Shown here: positions 58,892 to 64,000 of the stretch, piece by piece
How the letters are laid out: each line of letters begins with the position of its first letter
Position numbering within the stretch: the stretch's first letter is position 1
From: Erythrobacter oryzae
Lineage (GTDB): Bacteria; Pseudomonadota; Alphaproteobacteria; Sphingomonadales; Sphingomonadaceae
Assembly (NCBI RefSeq): GCF_030271515.1
Contig: NZ_JASCXI010000003.1
Span: 682,001 to 746,000, forward strand
Direction: 5' to 3'
DNA length: 64,000 nucleotides
The notes under the pieces: generated by a model
Seen by the model: the letters and a program-made list of their open reading frames with translations, nothing else
Told to the model about the DNA's origin: nothing
The model's database searches: none
Made by a program: the position numbers and the translations under genes

Positions 58892-60165
58892 GGGCGCTTC
58901 GCGCCATTGCCGCGCTGCTGGCGCTCGCCGCACCGGCACCGGCGCTGGCCGAAGGGCTCTATATCGCGGCAGGCCAGCTGCTCGATGTCGAAAGTGGGGA
59001 GCTGCTCACCGGCCAGTGCATCCTCACCGAAGGCGAGCGCATTGTGCGGGTCGAGACCTGCGCCGCCACGCCCGGTGGCACGACGCGCGTCGACTGGTCG
59101 GCCTACACCGTGCTGCCCGGGCTGATCGACCTCCACACTCACCTCTCCGACACCGGCAGCAGCGCGGATCTGTCAGACCCACTCAAGACCTCGCCGGTCG
59201 ACACGGTGCTGATCGGCGCGAGGAATGCGCGTGTGACGCTGGAGGCGGGGTTCACCACGGTGCGCGATGTCGGGACCTATCGCGGGCTCACCGACGTCGC
59301 CCTGCGCAACGCCATCGCCAAGGGGCTGGTGCCGGGCCCGCGCATGTTCGTCGCCGGAGCCTATCTGACCCATCCGGGCGGCGGGGGCGAGCTGAACGGC
59401 GTCGTCCCCAACGACCAGCTCCCCGCCGACATGCGTCTGGGCGTGCTCTCCAGCCCCGAGGAGGCCGCCTCGCGGGCGACCTACCTGTTCGACCACGGCG
59501 TCGATTTCCTCAAGCTGATGGCGACCGGAGCAGTGCTGGCAATCGGCACCGAGCCAGGCGAGCCCGAGCTGAACGAAGCCGAAATGCGCGCCGCCATCGC
59601 GGTCGCCAAGGCGCGTGGTTCCTTTGCCACCGCCCACGGCCACGGCGCGGAAGGGATCAAGGCCGCGATCCGCGCCGGGGTGCGCAGCATCGAGCACGCC
59701 AGCCTGATCGACGAGGAGGGCCTGCTGCTCGCGCGCGCAAAGGGCGTGTGGCTGGTGATGGACATCTATAACGGCGACTACATCGACGAAGTCGGCACCG
59801 CCGAGGGCTGGCCGGAAGAATATCTGCGCAAGAACCGCGAGACCACGCAGGTCCAGCGCGACAATTTCCGCCGCGCGGTCGAGCTCGGCGTCCCGCTCGC
59901 CTTCGGCACCGATGCCGGCGTCTTCCCGCACGGCCTTAACGCCCGCCAGTTCCGCTACATGGTGGCGAATGGCATGACCCCGCTTCAGGCCATCCGTGCG
60001 GCCACGACGAACGCGGCGCAAGTCCTCGGCCGCCAAGCCGACCTCGGTCGGATCGCCCCGGGCCACATCGCCGACATGATCGCCGTGCAAGGCAACCCCC
60101 TCACCGATATCACCGTACTGGAGCGCGTTGCGGCCGTGGTAAAGGGCGGGATCGCGGTGCGCTGA
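58888..60165 (+). CDS. Secreted metal-dependent amidohydrolase
   Basis: The 425-aa protein has a signal peptide (to PALAEG) and a full binuclear metal site: DLHTHL, a Lys in FLKLMATGA that could be carboxylated, His in TAHGHG, His in IEHASL, and Asp in FGTDAG. It resembles Xaa-Pro dipeptidases and imidazolonepropionase-like enzymes. It is translationally coupled to the M20 peptidase, and the two probably process one amide- or peptide-type compound in the periplasm. It is the last gene of the GC-rich core segment before the island edge. Confidence 0.9.
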   Translation: MRALRAIAALLALAAPAPALAEGLYIAAGQLLDVESGELLTGQCILTEGERIVRVETCAATPGGTTRVDWSAYTVLPGLIDLHTHLSDTGSSADLSDPLKTSPVDTVLIGARNARVTLEAGFTTVRDVGTYRGLTDVALRNAIAKGLVPGPRMFVAGAYLTHPGGGGELNGVVPNDQLPADMRLGVLSSPEEAASRATYLFDHGVDFLKLMATGAVLAIGTEPGEPELNEAEMRAAIAVAKARGSFATAHGHGAEGIKAAIRAGVRSIEHASLIDEEGLLLARAKGVWLVMDIYNGDYIDEVGTAEGWPEEYLRKNRETTQVQRDNFRRAVELGVPLAFGTDAGVFPHGLNARQFRYMVANGMTPLQAIRAATTNAAQVLGRQADLGRIAPGHIADMIAVQGNPLTDITVLERVAAVVKGGIAVR

Positions 60166-60250
60166 ACGGCAGGACGATTGGGACGCCGAGTGCGATGACC
60201 CTGCGGCCTGCCGGACGAAGGATGGCCCCTGAACTTGGCGGAGCCAGAAA

Positions 60251-60267
60251 TGGTGCCAGAAGAGGAC
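60251..60267 (-). other. Probable attachment site: tRNA 3'-end fragment
   Basis: TGGTGCCAGAAGAGGAC read on the minus strand is GTCCTCTTCTGGCACCA, which has the form of the T-stem 3' side, acceptor stem and CCA end of a tRNA (probably Leu). The rest of the tRNA is absent. This is what the tRNA-distal att site of an island inserted at a tRNA 3' end looks like. The intact tRNA should lie at the far end of the island, to the right of the window. Confidence 0.7.
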
Positions 60268-60592
60268 AAACAAGTAAAAAGTAAGTATTTGATATACTTA
60301 CTATATAAACATTTCGAAGATTGAAATGCCACTTGCCATGCCCCCAAGTCTGAATTGCTTACAAGATTTGGGTCTCTAAGCGCTGTTTCAAGCACATTCA
60401 TCATGTAGCACGGTGTATCGTTCCAATGCAAGTTTCTTGGTTCGATTTATTTGTGCCTACTTGTTGCAATACGTACCGGTTTTGTGTCCTTGCGGGTCGA
60501 TCGCGCCATGGCATGGCGCCTTCGGCCATGAGCCGCTGACCATGCTCCCCCAGTCGAAGAGCTGTCGAAAGGGGCACGCTGATCCCCCGCAG

Positions 60593-60625
60593 GGTATATT
60601 GCGAATTTATACCTTCCAGGGTATA
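60593..60625 (+). promoter_or_regulatory. HipB-type operator array
   Basis: GGTATA (60593-60598), TATACC (60608-60613) and GGTATA (60620-60625) form two adjoining inverted repeats. TATACC-N6-GGTATA resembles the E. coli HipB operator TATCC-N8-GGATA. It lies 21 bp before the hipB-like start. Confidence 0.65.
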
Positions 60626-60646
60626 GAGTGGCCAACGGAGGCAGTG

Positions 60647-60892
60647 ATGGATCAGCTTGTACGACTGCCGAGGCAGCTAGGTGCAATCATCCAGAGCGCG
60701 CGTGTGCGGCAGGGAATGACCCAGTCAGACCTGGCCGGTATCTCCGGCACACAGCAGAAAACCATATCAGGCATCGAGAACGGCAGCGTCGGAGTAAAGC
60801 TCGGCACGCTGCTCCGCGTGATCGCGAGCCTCGATCTCGATATGAAGATCGGGCCGCGAGAGAGTGGCCCTGCCATTGAGGATGTTTTCTAA
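60647..60892 (+). CDS. HipB-like Xre regulator without a HipA partner
   Basis: The 81-aa protein is a single helix-turn-helix of the Xre/HipB type (GAIIQSARVRQGMTQSDLA then GTQQKTISGIENG), followed by the short C-terminal part LGTLLRVIASLDLDMKI typical of HipB antitoxins. The ATG at 60647 has a strong GGAGG site. Normally hipA, a Ser/Thr kinase toxin, starts right after hipB. Here the next 180 bp contain no gene, and the following gene is unrelated. It may be a remnant or may regulate the island genes. Confidence 0.8.
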   Translation: MDQLVRLPRQLGAIIQSARVRQGMTQSDLAGISGTQQKTISGIENGSVGVKLGTLLRVIASLDLDMKIGPRESGPAIEDVF

Positions 60893-61073
60893 AGACATTC
60901 GATAGCTTTGCGTTGCAGCTCCTTCCCGCGCCCGCTGCAGCGTCCCGCTCAAGCTGTGACTCAACGGAGAGACGTTAAGAGATCCAAAAGATCGGTGTGC
61001 CACATAGAAAGCTGCGGGATATCTGAGTTGTAGATACCATCAGTGCGCATAACCCCAGACGTAGCGGAGGGCC

Positions 61074-62219
61074 ATGACACAATCTCTGCGCGGCGATTTG
61101 GCGAAACGCTATCTTCTGGAAGACCTGCCCGGCGCGTCTCAATTGGGAGCTCGCTTGAACGGGATCTTGTTGAAGATCGATTCTGGCGAGCAAGTGACCG
61201 CGTTGCAGCGACAGTTTCTCGTCGCGTCGGGTCTTCACGCCCTCTGCGCCTTGTCCGATGGCAAGATCACTCAAGGAGAGTTTCGCCCCCAAGCCGAGCA
61301 GGAGCAGGCAGCGCGCATTGAGGAAGCTTCGGCCAAGGCCGTGAAGGATGCGGCCAAAAAGGCGGCATGCGATGAGGCACAAGCCGCTGCGATCAGGGAG
61401 ACCTTTGCCGCCATGGCGAATGATCCCGTGCTGCGCCGGAAGCGGGAAGCAAGGGAGCTGCGGCAGCGCTTCGGCATAGGATATGTCGAAAGCGAGGACT
61501 ATCCGCGCGTGATGGCGCTTCTCAGGCAAGTCGCCACTCGGCAGCGCCTCAAGGCCGAGGACGTCGCATGGCTGAAGACTGAGGCCAATTACTGCTGGAC
61601 AGACTCGCTGCAGAAAGCCTTCAATGCATTGGAAGCCGAAGCCTTCACAAAAGCATGGGAAACCAGCGGTGATCCCTGGGATGCCGTGAACGCGAGCGCG
61701 CATTGGCGCAAGGCAGATGAACCCGAGCAAGCCTTGCGTCTGACCGAAGCGGCGCGGGCGCAGATCGGGCCAAATCCCAAATTACATTCGGCCCTTGCAA
61801 CAACGCGTGGCGGAGCAATGCGTGACCTGCGCCGCCTCGACGACGCGAAGGCATTGGCAAACGACGCGCATCGATTGACCCCGAGCGACTACAGGCCCTG
61901 CACATTGTTGGGCGCAGTCCACATCGAGCTTGGTGAGCTCCAGGCAGGGCACGAATGGTATGCCAAGGCCGAGAGCCTTGGCGCTTCGCGCCAAACGATC
62001 GACAATGATTTGCGCGGGCTGCTGATGCGCTCCCCCATTGAGGAGCAGCATCGCATCCGCGAATACCTTCTCCACCATGATCCTCAGCGCTTTGCCTGGC
62101 TCCGGCGTTGGCCTGGGACCGGTCAATCGCCTTCGCGTCCAAAGTCCGCACACTCGATAAAGAGAAGAAACGACACCGCATTTGTCGAGGCAGGTCAGCA
62201 TGATCATCGTTCCCGATGA
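61074..62219 (+). CDS. TPR-like accessory protein of unknown function
   Basis: The 381-aa protein is helical throughout. Residues about 75-115 form a charged Ala/Glu/Lys helix (possible coiled coil). Residues about 200-320 look like TPR repeats (ALRLTEAARAQIGPNPKLHSA, and LLGAVHIELGELQAGHEWYAKAESLG). No signal peptide or membrane helix is present. Its last 20 bases overlap the nuclease gene start, so the two are probably co-translated. I recognise no named family. The pairing suggests it is a partner or regulator of the nuclease within the island. Confidence 0.65.
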   Translation: MTQSLRGDLAKRYLLEDLPGASQLGARLNGILLKIDSGEQVTALQRQFLVASGLHALCALSDGKITQGEFRPQAEQEQAARIEEASAKAVKDAAKKAACDEAQAAAIRETFAAMANDPVLRRKREARELRQRFGIGYVESEDYPRVMALLRQVATRQRLKAEDVAWLKTEANYCWTDSLQKAFNALEAEAFTKAWETSGDPWDAVNASAHWRKADEPEQALRLTEAARAQIGPNPKLHSALATTRGGAMRDLRRLDDAKALANDAHRLTPSDYRPCTLLGAVHIELGELQAGHEWYAKAESLGASRQTIDNDLRGLLMRSPIEEQHRIREYLLHHDPQRFAWLRRWPGTGQSPSRPKSAHSIKRRNDTAFVEAGQHDHRSR

Positions 62220-62820
62220 TCCGGGCCCTGCAGGTCCCGACGACGTTTTCAAGGCGGCCGTCCGAAAAGTCTTCGACGGCGATGGCTTTCTGGCAAGCGT
62301 CTTGCATCCCTACCGCCAGGCTTGGGTTGAGCGCGTTCCGTTCCGCTTTGCGTTCATCGATGCGCCCGAAATGGCGCAACCATTCGGTCAGGAAGCCAAG
62401 GACTTTCTGGCCGGTCTCATCGCGGACAAGGAGCTGCGTCTCGACCCGGTCGGCAAGGAGTCGACCGGCTACATGCCCATCGATTCGTACAAGCGGGTGC
62501 TGTGCATGGCATTCCTGACGGAGCAGATGGATGTCGGGACGGTTGACTATTATCACGAGGGCAAGCGGGGCGGCGGATTGGTCAAGCGAGCGCGTCCCGT
62601 CACGCGCAACATCGAGCTCGAGATGATTGTGAACGGCTGGGCTTGGGTAGCCGAGCAATACACGTTCGACCGTGAGACGGAGTATTTTGCGGCGCAAGAC
62701 GATGCCCGGCGTGATCGGCGAGGCCTTTGGGCGATGGACAATCCCGAGCCGCCATGGAGCTTCAAGCGTCGGCAGAGACGTCGGAGCAAGTTGCCTGAGC
62801 GACAGGGTCAATTGATCTGA
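62200..62820 (+). CDS. SNase-fold (thermonuclease-like) nuclease
   Basis: The 206-aa protein has a staphylococcal-nuclease core (about residues 20-165). The catalytic set is present: Asp26/Asp28 in VFDGDGF, Arg49, Asp54 and Glu57 in RFAFIDAPE, and Arg99 in YKRVLCMAF. There is no signal peptide, unlike most secreted thermonucleases, so it should act inside the cell. A basic tail (RRQRRRSK) could bind nucleic acid. The ATG at 62200 lies inside the upstream gene with a GAGG-type site; a TTG at 62182 is possible. An intracellular SNase paired with a TPR protein in an island hints at a defence or toxin function. Confidence 0.82.
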   Translation: MIIVPDDPGPAGPDDVFKAAVRKVFDGDGFLASVLHPYRQAWVERVPFRFAFIDAPEMAQPFGQEAKDFLAGLIADKELRLDPVGKESTGYMPIDSYKRVLCMAFLTEQMDVGTVDYYHEGKRGGGLVKRARPVTRNIELEMIVNGWAWVAEQYTFDRETEYFAAQDDARRDRRGLWAMDNPEPPWSFKRRQRRRSKLPERQGQLI

Positions 62821-62912
62821 CTCGAGGTTGCCGAGTTTTCGGCGCGCACCCCAATCTGTGGGGCATCGAGAACTATGACGCCGATGCCTCTGGTTTAACA
62901 ATGAGAAAAAAT

Positions 62913-62924
62913 GCTAAGCTTAGC
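62913..62924 (+). promoter_or_regulatory. Palindromic operator of the AbiE-like pair
   Basis: GCTAAGCTTAGC is a perfect palindrome, followed at once by another TTAGC, and the half-site GCTAAGC recurs just before the start codon (62979-62985). AbiEi antitoxins bind inverted repeats in their own promoter, so autoregulation is likely. Confidence 0.6.
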
Positions 62925-62985
62925 TTAGCGAAATCGACTAAACTTAAACTCGACGTTGGTTTGAGAATGTGCCATAAGGCTAAGC

Positions 62986-63774
62986 ATGGCTACGCGTTTT
63001 GAGGGAAAACTAAACCAGCTGCAGCAAAAGCTCCCCGATGGGCTGCTAGTGGATGCTGCCTGGTTAGAGGACCAAGGCTATTCTTCTGCACTGCGCAGCC
63101 AATATGTGCGTGCAGGATGGCTCCATAGCCCAGCGCGCCGCGTCTATCGCCGATCCCAATCCCCGCTGACCTGGGAACAGGTCGTCATATCGCTTCAATA
63201 CCTCATGGATCTGCCGCTCACCGTAGGCGGGCGCACTGCGCTCGAGGAGCTTGGCTATGCGCATTATCTCTCCGCGCGGATGCGCGAGGTCCACCTTTAT
63301 GGACCGACACGCGCCCCGACCTGGCTGGCCGACCTGCCCCTCGATATAGACTTCCAGTGGCACAACAGCCTGCGCCTGTTTCCGAGCGATGCTGATGCCC
63401 CACCAGCGCCGCAACCTGTGATGTACAGTGCTGCCGGCTTGAGCCTCCCAATACGATATTCCAGCAAGGAGCGTGCGCTGCTCGAACTTCTCGACGAGCT
63501 CCCGCACCGCGAAAGCTTCCATCAGGTCGATATGTTGATGGAGGGCATGGCTGACCTCAGTCCGCGTCGATTGCAGACCCTGCTCGAGGCCTGCGCAAGC
63601 GTGAAGGTGAAGCGGCTTTTCTTCTTCTTTGCTGACCGGCACCGCCATGCTTGGCGATCGCGGCTCGACATGGAGCGGGTCGATCTAGGGGCGGGCAAGC
63701 GCGTTCTCGTGAAAGGCGGTAAGCTCGATCCCACCTACCAGATAACCGTCCCGTCTGACTTGGGAGGCCAATGA
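62986..63774 (+). CDS. Type IV antitoxin of the AbiEi family
   Basis: The 262-aa protein has an N-terminal winged helix-turn-helix (about residues 18-60, LVDAAWLEDQGYSSALRSQYV) and a C-terminal antitoxin domain with RYSSKERALLELLDEL and KVKRLFFFFADRH. AbiEi antitoxins repress their operon and counteract the AbiEii nucleotidyltransferase toxin. The stop is 4 bp before the toxin start. AbiE systems give abortive phage infection or plasmid stabilisation in other bacteria. The gene is clearly accessory in character. Confidence 0.87.
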   Translation: MATRFEGKLNQLQQKLPDGLLVDAAWLEDQGYSSALRSQYVRAGWLHSPARRVYRRSQSPLTWEQVVISLQYLMDLPLTVGGRTALEELGYAHYLSARMREVHLYGPTRAPTWLADLPLDIDFQWHNSLRLFPSDADAPPAPQPVMYSAAGLSLPIRYSSKERALLELLDELPHRESFHQVDMLMEGMADLSPRRLQTLLEACASVKVKRLFFFFADRHRHAWRSRLDMERVDLGAGKRVLVKGGKLDPTYQITVPSDLGGQ

Positions 63775-63778
63775 GAGC

Positions 63779-64000
63779 ATGGCTTTCCTCGATACCTACC
63801 GGCAGCAAGTCGCGCTCCTGATCCGCACCATCCCTTTTGTCGCCAGGGAGCAGGCATTTGCCCTGAAAGGCGGAACTGCGATCAATCTGTTTGTGCGCGA
63901 CATGCCCCGCCTGTCTGTCGATATTGATCTGACCTATCTGCCGGTCGAGGACCGCGCCACATCGCTCAAGGCCATAGATGCCGCGATGCGGCGAATTGCA
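63779..64000 (+). CDS. Type IV toxin of the AbiEii family (cut by window end)
   Basis: The first 74 codons are in the window. They show the nucleotidyltransferase signature: KGGTAINLF followed by SVDIDLTYLP, which supplies the Gly-Gly/Thr and Asp-x-Asp metal-binding residues. AbiEii toxins transfer nucleotides to tRNA or other targets. The ATG at 63779 is 4 bp after the antitoxin stop and overlaps the GAGAGC site. The remainder of the gene lies beyond the window. Confidence 0.88.
   Translation, partial: MAFLDTYRQQVALLIRTIPFVAREQAFALKGGTAINLFVRDMPRLSVDIDLTYLPVEDRATSLKAIDAAMRRIA

Larger units (their letters stand above)
60166..60646. other. AT-rich interval at the island edge
   Basis: This 481-base stretch changes sharply in composition. 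It holds the tRNA-3'-end match (60251-60267), a 9-bp inverted repeat AGTAAGTAT/ATACTTACT (60280-60302), AT-rich DNA to about 60420, and the operator repeats of the HipB-like gene. No gene was found; an open frame upstream of 60647 lacks a good start. Confidence 0.7.

Noticed and set aside
57497..60165. Lasso-peptide import and isopeptidase locus beside the TonB receptor
   Set aside because: No lasso precursor, B/C proteins or isopeptidase of the known type are present; the hydrolases are M20 and amidohydrolase.
60413..60646. A longer 159-codon version of the HipB-like protein
   Set aside because: The extra N-terminus is unlike any HipB and lies across the operator; the ATG at 60647 has a strong ribosome site.

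Overview
The window looks like chromosomal DNA of a GC-rich alphaproteobacterium, most likely a sphingomonad and possibly Erythrobacteraceae. The evidence is the CsgH-type curli operon, the CIRCE-controlled groESL, a TPR-sulfotransferase next to a TonB receptor, a DUF2975/Xre operon, and the style of the housekeeping proteins. The family assignment is inference from gene content; no phylogeny was run. No rRNA gene, intact tRNA gene, IS element or CRISPR array was seen.

Region by region. 0-8 kb: tail of an unknown gene, hom, two tandem secreted paralogues on the other strand, glpX with a duplicated 3' end, a sugar-lactone-type flavoprotein oxidase, an SdpR/SdpI-like pair and a secreted alpha/beta hydrolase. 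8-15 kb: a GAF-EAL protein whose EAL site is degenerate, a phytanoyl-CoA dioxygenase-like protein, groESL, an MscS channel and a MATE exporter. 15.5-27 kb: an Ala/Pro-rich envelope protein facing a roughly 10-kb curli operon on the minus strand, in the order csgF, csgG, three giant curlin-repeat proteins (666, 508 and 872 aa), a smaller curlin (216 aa), an unknown secreted protein and csgH. 27-42 kb: an unknown membrane protein, rplJL with an L10-leader-like RNA, psiE, a secreted micropeptide/DUF2975/Xre operon, a PRMT7-like methyltransferase, rpoBC, and a diguanylate cyclase. 42-48 kb: a small hypothetical gene behind a Fur-like inverted repeat, gltX, a Tricorn-like protease and S-formylglutathione hydrolase. 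48-60 kb: a possible uptake and catabolism block (TPR-sulfotransferase, TonB receptor, APC permease, TetR, Rieske oxygenase, PYROXD2-like flavoprotein, secreted M20 peptidase, secreted amidohydrolase).

At about 60.25 kb the core chromosome appears to end. A 17-bp match to the 3' end of a tRNA (probably tRNA-Leu) is followed by AT-rich DNA and accessory genes: a HipB-like regulator without HipA, a TPR-like protein overlapping an SNase-fold nuclease, and an AbiEi/AbiEii type IV toxin-antitoxin pair cut by the window edge. This looks like the left end of an integrated genomic island.

The strongest candidates for something new are the giant multi-curlin operon, which has a stable hairpin in every intercistronic gap and no recognisable csgE; the island edge with its TPR/nuclease pair; the micropeptide-DUF2975-Xre operon; the bacterial PRMT7-like enzyme; and the sulfotransferase/TonB/Rieske/peptidase block.
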